A DNA stretch of 64,000 nt from Mesorhabditis belari. Its lineage: Eukaryota > Nematoda > Chromadorea > Rhabditida > Rhabditidae. Below, piece by piece: positions 43,540 to 54,463 of this stretch (its first letter is position 1; every line of letters begins with the position of its first letter). The stretch lies in assembly GCA_958450365.1 (NCBI GenBank), contig CAUEEP010000725.1, forward strand, positions 892,501 to 956,500, given 5' to 3'. The notes under the pieces were generated by a model. The model saw only the letters and a program-made list of their open reading frames with translations. It was not told the origin of the DNA and searched no databases. The position numbers and the translations under genes were made by a program.

Positions 43540-44455
43540 CTGTAATTTGATCTTTAGAAGGGATCAAGATGTCCATTTTGCGTATTTTATCGTTCTAAAA
43601 AGTCTATATAAGAGATATTTCTGATATCAAGAAACAAAACGCTAAATTTCTTATATAGAATTTCAATTTGAAACTAGATTGCCAATGGCAGAGAGGCGGG
43701 GCTTAGGGGCTTATATACGCGGGCCGCCCCTTTTGCCATTGGCAATCCAACTGTGAGCTCAAATATCTCGGTGTTAAGCTGTTCAATCTCAATATTTTGG
43801 TATCATTAGCTGCGCCAAGTCTTTCTCTATCGATTGGTACAAAAACTATTTAAATTGAACAGCCCAACACCAAGAAATTTGAGCTCAAAGTTGGCAATGG
43901 CGATTTGCGTATTTTATCGTTCAAAAAAGTCTATATAAGAGATATTTCTGATATCAAGAAACAAAACGCTAAATTTCTTATATAGAATTTCAATTTGAAA
44001 CCTTGTAAGCAAAGGGTTCTTTTGCTCGATGGGAAATTGTTGAAATTATCGTTTTCTTTTCTTTAGTTTTTCGATCTACTTAATCGCATTCAATTCAAAC
44101 TTTAATTCATATTAAAATCAAAAATTCATTGAAACAAATGTAAAGGAAAGATTACGATAGTTACGATATTTGAGTTCAAAGTTGCCAATGGCAAAGGGAC
44201 GAGGCGCGTATAAAAGGTGCCTCTTTTGCCATTGGCAATCTAACTTCCAGCTCAAATATCTCGGTGTTAAGCTGTTCAATTTCAATATTTTGGTATCATT
44301 AGCTGCGCCAAGTCTTTCTCTATCCATTGGTACAAAAACTATTCAAATTGAACAGCCCAACACCAAGAAATTTGAGCTCAAAGCTAGATTGCCAATGGCA
44401 GAGAGGCGGGGCTTAGGGGCTTATATACGCGGGCCGCCCCTTTTGACATCAAGAA
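43540..44455. repeat. Foldback family F, two to three units
   Basis: Units contain gatcaagatgtccattttgc, ctatataagagatatttctg and a GC-rich hairpin (agaggcggggcttaggggct, ggccgccccttttgccattg). Inverted arms are ttgagctcaaatnntcggtg-type sequence and caccaagaaatttgagctca. Full or partial units lie at 43540-43910, 43905-44010 and 44165-44455, and again at 46660-47125 and 5195-5415. The centre gctgcgccaagtctttctct is nearly invariant. Confidence 0.85.
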
Positions 44456-44459
44456 AAGA

Positions 44460-45090
44460 TTACGATAGTTTCTTTGAATTACTTACCATTTAGAAACTGG
44501 ATTTTTCAGTTTTTATAGTGTTTTTTATTCAGAAATCTCTCAGTGAGCCTCATTTTTTACAGAATTCCTTTCAAAAACTTCACTTTACTCTTGAAAAATC
44601 CCCTTTCCCCTTTTCAAATACACAATTTTTATGTATTTTTTGTCGAAATCACCCAACTTTCAGCTTGATTTACTTTGTTTTTCCAAAAATTTCAACCTAT
44701 TTCCCATCAGAATAAAGCCATAATGTCTTTTGCTTAATTTTAACAAAACCCTATTTTAAAGTGATCAAAGATTTTTGCGCTTTTCTCAAGCTTGACCGTA
44801 TTTTAAAGCCAATTTTCTTTGTTTCCTTGTAATTTTTCTCATAAATTTTTCATCTCGGTTCGTTTGACGTCTCCAGTTTTGCTGAATCGAAAAGTTCTTT
44901 GAAAAATGCATAAAAAAAAAACTCTCCTCTTGTTGCTTTTTGATTCTTGCTTCATTAAAATTCACCCAACATCTTCTACCTCGATCATTTGAACTTTTCA
45001 AACGAGTAATTAATACATTGAATAACTCAAAATCACGTCATTTTTCTTATTTTAAGATCTCAAGATGTTTTTCCCTTTAAAACAATTGTA
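44460..45090. other. No supported gene
   Basis: AT-rich sequence with short open frames on both strands, none with splice signals or recognisable motifs. Confidence 0.5.
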
Positions 45091-45094
45091 CTTT

Positions 45095-46250
45095 GATATG
45101 TTCAGCTTCGTGAAATAAAGTTAAAGGTTAAAAGCTGGAATGCTTTGGAATGCTAAATGCTTTGGAAAAAGTCACAAAGTTAAAATTCATTCAGTTAATT
45201 GAACGATGAAACTCATCGGGGTAGGCTAATTTCCATTTTATTTGCTCAACAGGGTCATTTGCGCAACTCGCCATAACTTTCTTCTGAGTCGGCCAATCTT
45301 TATGCTTTTGGTGTAATTTTGTAGATCTCAATAAGCGCAACAGAATGAAACCAACATCATAAAGATTGGTCCACTTAGAAAAAAGGTATGTGGTCCTTTG
45401 CTGGGTCATTTGCGCAACTAGGTAGCTACTTTGCGCGGCTACCTTTGCGCAACTCACCATAACTTTCTTCCAAGTCGATCAATCTTTATGATTTTGGTTT
45501 CATTTTGTAGATCTCAAGAAGTGCAACAGAATGAAACCAACATCATAAAGATTGGCCGACTTGGAAGAATGTTATGGCGAGTTGCGAGGACCTAGTTGCG
45601 CAAATGACCCAGTTGCGCAAAAAATTTGGCGCAAAGTAGCCTATCCCAAAAATTGGCAAGATTTCCTTGTTTTTCAGTCTTCATTGGAGTAATCGTTGCA
45701 AAGCTTTTCTTCAAACGATTGTACTTGATGTTAGAGTTGCTGTCGGATGTTCACAATCCGGTAAAGTAGCCGTTGAGTTGCTCGCTCGAAAATAGACGGT
45801 GAACAAGCTGTTCACGGCTTCGTTTTCTTCCCGGTACCATTGATACTAAAATTGGACTCATTTTTACCTCAAAAAAATAAGATATGATTTTGGATCTTTA
45901 TGATTTTGGTTTCATTCTGTTGCACTTCTTGAGATCTACAAAATGAAACCAAAATCATAAAGATTGATCGACTTGGAAGAAAGTTATGGTGAGTTGCGCA
46001 AAGGTAGCCGCGCAAAGTAGCTACCTAGTTGCGCAAATGACCCAGCAAAGGACCACATACCTTTTTTCTAAGTGGACCAATCTTTATGATTTTAATTTCA
46101 ATCTGTAGATCTCAATAAGTCCAACAGAATGACACCAACACCATAAAGATTGGCCGACTTAGAAGAAAGTTATGGCGAGTTAAAAAGTTATGGCACGAAA
46201 GACCTAGTTGCGCAAAAAATTTGGCGCGGCCGATCCCAATCCATCAAAAC
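45095..46250. repeat. Hairpin family H, large copy
   Basis: Starts tatgttcagcttcgtgaaat, as at 9797, and contains several inverted units with arms aactttcttctnagtcgncc and their complements (for example 45450-45570 against 45890-46010). It also carries the conserved tail gctgtcggatgttcacaatc. Compared with 9797-10430 it has an extra 500 bp of nested hairpins after the tail, partly an inverted copy of its own 5' side, so the whole can fold into a very large hairpin. Confidence 0.8.
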
Positions 46251-46519
46251 TCGGAACTTTTAATTGAAATTCATAAAATAGACACCAGAAAATTGATGTA
46301 TTAGAATTAAGGTTGTAGTGGATCGAAATTAACTGTGAAAAAAGTGTTTTCTTTTTCATTTAACCTTTTGCAGAATTTGTGGTGCTCTTGATTTTTGCGA
46401 AAACGTGTAAACTTTCAAAAACAACTGTACTAATTGACAGCTATTTAGTATGAAAGTAAACGTTAGCCTACTCGAAATTAGATTTGAAAATAACCTTTAG
46501 CATTATGAGATCTCGGTAC

Positions 46520-47305
46520 TGATGGTTTTTCGTATTTCTCCCATGCGACCGGGTCACAAAGTAATTTGATTTTACAGAGAATGATTAACATGAGAAAAAG
46601 TTTTAAAACACTACAATGGTGTTGGTAATTCAATGGATTGAAAATTAGATTTAGATCTCTTTTTAGCTGTAATTTGATCTTTAGAAGGGATCAAGATATC
46701 TATTTTGCGTATTTTATCGTTCAAAAAAGTCTATTTAAGAGATATTTCTGATATCAAGAAACAAAACACTAAATTTCTTATATAGAATTTCAATTTGAAA
46801 CTAGATTGCTAATGGCAGGGAGGCGGGGCTTAGGGGCTTATATACGCGGGCCGCCTCTTTTGCCATTGGCAATCCAACTTTGAGCTCAAATATCTCGGTG
46901 TTAAGCTGTTCAATCTCAATATTTTGGTATCATTAGCTGCGCCAAGTCTTTCTCTATCGATTGGTACAAAAACTATTCAAATTGGATAAGCCAACACCAA
47001 GAAATTTGAGCTCAAAGTTGCCAATGGCGATTTGCGTATTTTATCGTTCAAAAAAGTCTATATAAGAGATATTTCTGATATCAAGAAACAAAACGCTAAA
47101 TTTCTTATATAGAATCTCAATTTGAAGCCTTGTAAGCAATGGGTTTTCTAATCTGATGATTTTTCGTCTTTCTCCCACGCGACCGAATCACAAAGTAATT
47201 TGATTTCACAGGGAATGACTAACATGAGAAAAAGTTTTAAAACACTACAATAGTGTTGGTAATTCAATAGATTGAAAATCAGATTTAGATCGCTCTTTTG
47301 TCATT
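46520..47305. mobile_element. Foldback family F unit between 145-bp direct repeats
   Basis: A family F unit (46665-47125) is bracketed by direct copies (46520-46660 and 47143-47300) of gatggtttttcgtatttctc ... acatgagaaaaagttttaaa ... tgttggtaattcaatggatt. The copies differ at around ten positions. This is far longer than a normal target duplication. Confidence 0.8.
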
Positions 47306-47509
47306 ACTTGTCATCTGATTACGGAGGCAAGTGTAAAGTACTTTAAAAGTACTGTGTAAAGTGCTTTAAAATCTCTTTTCTTTCACTCAAATCATACCTA
47401 TCGTACTTGATTGATCAATGAGATAAACCATTCTTTTAATATAAAACTGATACGTCTATTGTTTCTATTTCCTATTTCTATTTAAGCGTATTGGAGTGTG
47501 CTTCATCTA

Positions 47510-48491
47510 TTGGGTTGGTGGAAAAGTCGTTTCCGATTTTTTGAGAGAGTACCTTAAATTTGTCGAATTTTGACGTTTCATAGCTCATCCTAAAGCTGAA
47601 TTCAAGACGGATCGATTGGTAAAAACCGTTTTGAGATATCTCTTTTCTAAAAGTTTTTACAGCTATTTTAGTAAAGGGCGGCAGAGCCAAAAAATGGCTG
47701 TTTTCACGTTTCGTTAGTTTTCCGTGCAGAAACCTAGGCTAAAAACATGTGTTTCGTGATCAGCGTCAAAAATAACGCATTTTCAGAATCTTAGCAATTG
47801 TTACCGGTGGAAGTCGAACCAGCGACCCTCAGATCAAAAGCCTTTCCGCCGCTTTTCGCGATTTTCCTTCGTTTTTCTCGTTTTTTTTTGTTGTACCCTA
47901 AAATTTAGAAAAGAGATATCTCAAAACGGTTTTTACCAATCGATCCGTCTTGAATTCAGCTTTAGGATGAGCTATAAAACGTCAAAATTCGACACATTTA
48001 AGGTACACCGCCAAAAAATCGGAAAGGACTTTTCCATCAACCCAATAAAAGCCTCATCAGCTACAGCCTGTACCCAACCAGTTACAGCCTGTACCCCATC
48101 AGCTACAGCCTTTACCCAACCAGCTACAGCCTGTACCCCATCAGCTACAGCCTGTACCCCATCAGCTACAGCCTGTACCCCATCAGCTACAGCCTGTACC
48201 CCATCAGCTACAGCCTTTACCCAACCAGTTACAGCCTTTACCCAACCAGCTACAGCCTTTATTCATATATATTGGGTTGATGAAAAATCGGAGGAGCACC
48301 AGCGACACGTGTTTTTCTTTTTAGAACTTTAGTACCATTCATAAAAACTTTTAGAAAAGAGATATCTCAAAACGGTTTTCACCAATCGATCCGTCTTGAA
48401 TTCAGCTTTAGGATGAGCTATAAAACGTCAAAATTCGACAAATTTAAGGTACTCTCCCAAAAAATCGGAAACGACTTTTCCACCAACCCAA
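47510..48491. mobile_element. MITE family U, with nested insertion and minisatellite
   Basis: Ends ttgggttggtggaaaagtcg and cgacttttccaccaacccaa sit between TA dinucleotides. Long inner arms are inverted (gctcatcctaaagctgaatt / aattcagctttaggatgagc). A second internal pair of ends (cttttccatcaacccaata at 48026, tattgggttgatgaaaaatc at 48269) flanks a minisatellite, so one element appears split or joined to another. A 3' tRNA half on the minus strand (ctggttcgacttccaccggt, 47801-47825) is embedded. Confidence 0.85.
48053..48262 (+). repeat. (tcagctacagcctgtacccca)n 21-bp minisatellite
   Basis: Ten units; the 21-bp period keeps a frame open (TACTPSA repeats), but this is not a gene. Confidence 0.93.
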
Positions 48492-48833
48492 TATTTTTAC
48501 TCTAACTACAGTATCTAGATCGGAAGCTCTTTTGTCATTACTTGTCATCTGATTATCTCATCTATCTAAACCTGATCTTCATTCAAAAAACCTCATCTTC
48601 TTCATTCTGTCTCTGAACTTGTCAAGAAATGACCAAAAATTAATTGAAAATTCGTCACTTTCACGCAAAAAAGAATCGGGAAAAAAAGAAAAACCAATAA
48701 GAATCAGAAGAATCAGAATTTTCAAATAGAGTTCTCAAATAGAGTTCAAATAGAGTATCAAAACAATCTATTCCGTTGCCAGATTTTTATTTTTTCTTTC
48801 CTTTTGCCCCTTTCCCTTCCCTCTTTCCACATC

Positions 48834-48905
48834 GGGGGTATAGCTCAGGGGTAGAGCGCTCGCTTCGCATGCGAGAAGTCTGGGGTTCAATTCCCCATAC
48901 CTCCA
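48834..48905 (+). tRNA. tRNA-Ala (anticodon CGC)
   Basis: A 72-nt complete cloverleaf: acceptor GGGGGTA/TACCTCC with one G-T pair and discriminator A, D arm GCTC/GAGC, anticodon stem CTCGC/GCGAG with loop TTCGCAT (anticodon CGC), T arm TGGGG/CCCCA with TTCAATT. A T run (cttttttg) follows as pol III terminator. It reads GCG codons. Confidence 0.97.
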
Positions 48906-49029
48906 ACTCTTTTTTGGGGAATTCGTTTCGATTTTCGTTTTTGAATAGTTTCGAGTTTATGTTTAGAATTTTGAAAGTTCTTGGTAGATTTTCAAGTATT
49001 GCTTAGGCAAAGTGGAGAACAGTATTGTC

Positions 49030-49205
49030 TTGATGTTTCTTGAAGCAATGAATTGAATTGAAGCAATGAAATGAATTGAAGCAATGAAATGAATTGAAAC
49101 AATGAAATGAATTGAAGCAATGAATTGAATTGAAGCAATGAAATGAATTGAAGCAATGAAATGAATTGAAACAATGAAATGAATTGAAACAATGAAAAAG
49201 CAATG
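49030..49205 (+). repeat. (gaagcaatgaaatgaatt)n minisatellite
   Basis: About nine units of 18 bp. A partial single copy with the same flank (acagtattgtcttgatgttt cttgaagcaatgaa) reappears at 49421-49450, indicating a local duplication of the flank with different repeat numbers. Confidence 0.9.
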
Positions 49206-49795
49206 AATCTTTAACTTTTGATCCAGCTAGATTTCGAATTTTTAGTTTTTATATAAATGCTTCTTTTCAATTAGTTGAACTTAAAAGATTGGAAATTTTT
49301 GTTAGCTTTTGTTAGCTTTTGATTTGTTTGTTTTTTTTTTGCAATTAGACTTTATGTATTTCTTCTTCTTAGGAGTACTTGTTTGTATTCAAATCATTCA
49401 CACAAAACCTAGAATCAGAACAGTATTGTCTTGATGTTTCTTGAAGCAATGAAATCTTTAACTTTTAATCCAGTTTTGATCCGATCAGAATCAAAAAAAT
49501 CGAATTTATTTTGCAAAATCGGATTTGAATTCAATATTTCTATGATTTCTATTTAACTTTTGAACAAAATTCGTTTGATTTTAAAGAGAAAGAGAAAGAG
49601 AAAGAGGAAAGAAATTGTCAAAGTTTGCGAGAGAAATTTGAGAGATTCAGCTTCAAAAAACCTTAAAATTACAGAATTTCCTTCTTTTCTATACTAGACT
49701 TTAGTTTTCTAGTGTCACAGGATTTCAAAATGAAAACTATTTGGTGATTTTGAACTTAAACTGTTCTCTCCAGCGGAAATGATGAGGGGGTAGAC

Positions 49796-50901
49796 GATAA
49801 TCTCTTGATTCCTTTCAATCTCTCGACTTCTTCTAGGATCTTTCTTCACTTTTATCTTCAAAATGATGTTATCTAATTGAAAATGTTCTCATATCTCTTA
49901 TCTCAAATTTAAACAAAGAAATGAAGACGAATTATTCAGCGATCATTCTGATAGATTGAAACTCTTTGGGCTTGAAATGTTACACCAACGCCGCCTTATC
50001 ATCGATTTAGTGGAATGCTTTAAAATTGTTAAATGCATTCATCCTGACCCCCTTTTTTCTGGTCTCATTGAATTCGGCTCTACTCCAGAAGCCTCCAGAA
50101 GCCTCCAGAAGCCTCCAGAAGCCTCCAGAAGCCTCCAGAAGCCTCCAGAAGCCTCCAGAAGCCTCCAGAAGCCTCCAGAAGGCCTTTTCTCATTCGCCAA
50201 CCTTCCGTTCTAAAAGTCCCCACAGTTTCTTTTTTAATCGAGTTATTAAATTCAGGAACATTTTACCCCCTCATGTTCGTGATATTCCCACCTTGGCTAG
50301 ATTTGAATTCGGCTCTCTACTTCAGAAGCCTCCAGAAGGCCTTTTCTCATTCGCCAACCTTCCGTTTCCTCTAAGCTCCCATTTCTTTTTAATCGAGTTA
50401 TTAAATTGTGAAACCTTTTATCCCTCATTTTCGTGATAATCCCACCTTACCTAGATTTGAATTCGGCTCTCTACTTCAGAAGCCTCCAGAAGGCATTTTC
50501 TCATTCACCAACCATCCGTTCTAAAAGCCCCCACAGTTCCTTTTTTAACCGAGCTATTAAATTCTGGAACATTTTACTCATGTTCGCGATACCTTGGCTA
50601 GATTTAAAGCCGCAATTTCGGCAATTGATTTGACTACTCTGTGATTCTTTCTTGAGGTATCTATTTGCCTTTTTGGATGTGTTTTGAGTGGTGTCCCGGG
50701 TAATTATTATGATTTTGTTTTGTCGCTATTCAACTGAATAAAGCATATATAGATCTAATCTCTTGATTCCTTTAAATCTTTCGACTCCTTCTAGAATCTT
50801 TCTTCACTTTCATCTTCAGAATGATGTTATCTAATTGAAAATGTGCTCATATCTCTTATCTCAAATTCAAACAAAGAAATGAAGGCGAATTATTCAGCGA
50901 T
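49796..50901 (+). mobile_element. Truncated non-LTR retrotransposon between 145-bp direct repeats
   Basis: The inner part (49949-50640) encodes the C-terminal end of a LINE reverse-transcriptase protein. RLKLFGLEMLHQRRLIIDLV begins it, then ECFKIVKCIHPDPLF, and the closing motif FFNRVIKFRNILPPHVRDIP, then TLARF, is repeated three times as tandem copies. A (cctccagaag)n array (50085-50180) is embedded. The 3' end is aataaagcatatatagatct. The flanks 49796-49945 and 50755-50901 are direct repeats (aatctcttgattcctttnaa ... tgaaaatgttctcatatctc) with about 10% divergence. Confidence 0.8.
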
Positions 50902-51519
50902 TTCTTCACGCATTTCCTTTTTTAGAATAAACATTGAAGATCTTCAACATCTTCAACATTTTCAACATCTTCAACCTTTTCAATCTATCAAAACCTCTTA
51001 AAGTTCTGATTTTCAAAGCTTTTCAAAGCTTTTCAAAGCTTCAAAGCTTAAATCAAAGCTTTTTTTTTAAATAAACTTTTCCTAGTTTAGAAATTTCAGA
51101 AAAAAACGTATCGGAAATTAGGTGAAATTCTAGAAATGTTCTGTTCATTGGTGAGTCCATTTTTAAGCTTTTCCCAGAAATCGGGAACATTTTTTTCGTC
51201 TGCAGCTCACTGAGTACGTGTTGGGCAATTTGTAGTCATTTTTTGACTTAATTTGATCATAGGATATGGTGTATTTAAGTGACGTCAAAAGCAGCTTTAT
51301 GGACTCTGGTTTAACTTTTGATTCATTTTAAACATTTTCTAAAAAGTGTCCACTTTCTTGAATAGTGTAACCTTGTACTTTTTATTGAATCTATTTTTTG
51401 ATACTTTTCAGTTTTCTGTTTAGAAACAAACTGATCTTGTTCTTCATTTCGCAAAAACTTCTTTGTAATCTTGTACTAGTTTTAAAGAGGAGATTCAGGG
51501 CTATTCAATGACTATAATA

Positions 51520-52236
51520 TTGGGTTGGTGAATTGAAAACTGCGGGACTTTGAGCTAAAATTTATTCAACATAAAACCATGAATTCATCCCAAATAATTT
51601 CCATTATTATTGACGACTTCTGCCCATTTTACAGGCAATTTGCGGATTCCTCTTTCGTAGTAGGATTTTGGTTTGTGTGTGGGACAAGTGTGAGACTCAA
51701 AAATCGAGGGCTGGAGATGTCAGCTGTCAGCCCAGTTTGAGCACTTTCTTCAAAAGAAACCCATTTTGGTGTCAATAGAAAAGTTGTAGAGAATCAAAAA
51801 TTAGGCTTATAGCCAAATTTCCAGAAAGATACACTTAGTAGTTTCGCTTAAAATGCAAGTTTTGTCAAAATTTGGCATTTCTTTTGTGTAAATTTGGCAT
51901 TTCTTAAAAACGAGTTTTTGAATCGTTCTGAAAATTTGGATATAAGCTTGATTTTTGATTCTCTACAACTTTTCCATTGACACCAAAATGGGTTTCTTTT
52001 GAAGAAAGTGCTCAAACTGTCACGGATGACAATAGCCCGCAGTTTTTACTAAGCCAGTAAAAATTTGAATTGCTGTTTTAAAGAAAATTGCTGAACAGAT
52101 CGTTTTCAAATTTTAAAGACTTATATAACAAAAGCTCATTTTTACTTTGGCACTAAAATAGATTTGTTTTGAAGAAAGTGTCCAAATTGGATATTACATA
52201 TTACAATAGCCCGCAGTTTTCAATTCACCAACCCAA
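51520..52236. mobile_element. MITE family W, copy 4
   Basis: Full-length with TA on both sides (51518-51519, 52237-52238), ends ttgggttggtgaattgaaaa and ttttcaattcaccaacccaa. Internally nearly collinear with 35397-36109, so the two are duplicates of one event rather than independent insertions. Confidence 0.9.
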
Positions 52237-52800
52237 TAAAATTACATGCAAAATCAAAGCTTAAGCTAACGTTAAGCTTAAAATGAAATGGAATAACGTT
52301 CTTCACTGGGTTTTCTTAATGTGAATAATGTGTTCGTTTCAATGTTATTCAATGATTAAGTACAATCTCAAGTACTTAAACAAAATTTGTGCTTAAGGAT
52401 CTCAAACTTTAGCTGAAAAGCTGTTTTCAAAAGGATTATTTTCTCAAAAATCAAAAGAGTTGCCAGTTTTTTCGAAAGATTTTTTAAATCTATCAACATT
52501 TTTCGCTAGATTTATGAGTTTGTGTAAAAATTAAAATAAAACAAAGCACGGGAACTTTAAAGTCATCTCAATGAACTTATGACCACATCACAGAAATAAC
52601 CACTAGCCCTCTGAGCCGTCTGGAGACAGTCTTTGAAGACCAAAACTTATTAGCTAGTTTGTATGTTTACAAGGCTCATAAGCAGGTAATTTTCATAAAA
52701 TTTGACTTGTCTTTCCAAGCTCTACAAGATGTGCTATACTGCATATTGAGATTCCACCGAGCTCCAACCGGTTTCTTGTTAACAAGTTAACTCAAGCTAA
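52237..52800 (+). repeat. Segmental duplicate of 36110-37260, lacking MITE V
   Basis: The sequence is collinear with 36112-36233 and then 36805-37255, including the decayed lustrin relic and agctccaaccggtttcttgt. At 52361-52362 a single TA stands where the 567-bp MITE lies in the other copy. Confidence 0.92.
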
Positions 52801-53365
52801 CTGAAAATTTGGCATTTCTTTTGTGTAAATTTGGCATTTCTTGAAAACCAGTTCTTCAATCGTTCTGAAAATTTGGCTATAAGCCTAATTTTTGATTCTC
52901 TACAACTTTTCCATTGATACCAAAATGGGTTTCTTTTGAAGAAAGTGCTCAAACTGTCACATATAACAATAGCCGGCAGTTTTCAATTCACCAATCCAAC
53001 AGAAATTGATTGCTTTCTCATTTTAATACAAAATTTATCAATAAAACAAAAAACAACAAAAAAAAACAAGTAAAACAATACTTTCAATCGAATCTGACAA
53101 AGCAAATGATTTGAAAACAAAAAAGAGACGACGACGCGGCGCTCCCATCAACTACCTCCAAATGGCGGCGACGTCAATTGGAATGCGACGTTGCGCGAAA
53201 ATTAAGCTTTGAAAGGGAAATCTTTTTGGAAATTTGCTAAAGGCTAATTTTTGATTCTCTACAACTTTTCCATTGACACCAAAATGGGTTTCTTTTGAAG
53301 AAAGTGCTCAAACTGTCACATATAACAATAGCCGGCGGTTTTCAATTCACCAACCCAATAATTTA
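52800..53365. mobile_element. Two partial MITE W right ends around a GC-rich block
   Basis: Right halves of family W occupy 52800-53003 and 53225-53361 (both end caattcaccaancca). Between them is AT-rich DNA and a GC-rich block at 53115-53205 (gacgacgacgcggcgctccc) of unknown origin. Confidence 0.75.
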
Positions 53366-54463
53366 GGCGTTGCACAAGGAAATAATTTGTGTTGTCGTTT
53401 TTGAACATCTTGTAAAATTTTGGAAACGAAAAAATGAGTACAATTTTAAAAATTTTAAGCTGATAAAATCTTTATCTATTATTTTATAAAAAATGCCGAA
53501 GTTTTAAGCAAATTCTCTTTGTTTTCGTTTCAAAAAAACCCTCTTTGAGTCATTTTTTTGCCCTCACCTCTGACTCAAATCCATAAGAGCGAACTTTTGC
53601 TGACTCGGGATTTTCTTTATTCGGAACGCCCAACCAATTTCAATTTGCTTTTCGCAAAAAAAAAAGAAAATAATGTTATCCTTTGAAAACCCAACTTTTT
53701 TCAGCTTTTAATTACTTGGATATCTAAATTTTCTCAGCTTTTTCTCGAAAATTCAATTCTCTTCTAGTTTTCACAGGATTCATTCACATTTTTGAGAGGT
53801 TTTCTCATCTTGCGAATATCTGATAGGCTTTAAAATCTATGAAACTATGAATTAACTATTAAATTAAATTAAATTAACTATGAAAACTCTTGAATTGTTT
53901 TAAAAGTTCAAAAAAACCATGAAATTTACCTAATTTCCTCTTTTTTTTCCAATTTTTTGAGCAAGTTCATCTTTTTTTAAATTTTTAGTGCCTTAAATTT
54001 GTTTATAGGTTATAAAATCGAGAATAAAGTCTATTTGAAAGGAGTTATAGTTATGTCTAAACAGTTATAGTTTTGTTTAAACAGTTATAGTTATGTTTTT
54101 TCGTCCAAACCCCTGAATTTTGTGGATTTACTGATGTTAAAAGGCAAAACTTCTCGTTAATTTCTTCAAAACTTCATGCCTGATCTCTAATTTCTCTTTT
54201 TTCAAAGAAGATTCAAAGAAGATCCCAAAATTTGCGAAAGATCTCTTGTTCCCTTGACATTTAGACAAAAACATCACTGAAATTCGAGTTTCCAGTCGAA
54301 ATTTGAGCTTTTCATTTAGCTAAGTTTTACGTGGATTTTTCATTTTCATTTTATCACATCAATCTCATTTAAATCTCGGTCTCGATCTCGATCTCGGTCT
54401 CGATCTCAATCTCGATCTCGATCTCCATCTCCATCTCAATCTCAAGCTTTATATTTCCAGAAA
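53366..54463. other. Upstream region of the peptide gene, no gene seen
   Basis: AT-rich, with a (ctcgatctcggt)n array at 54373-54442 just before the start codon of the peptide gene. Short repeats of agttatagttatgt lie at 54050-54095. Confidence 0.5.
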
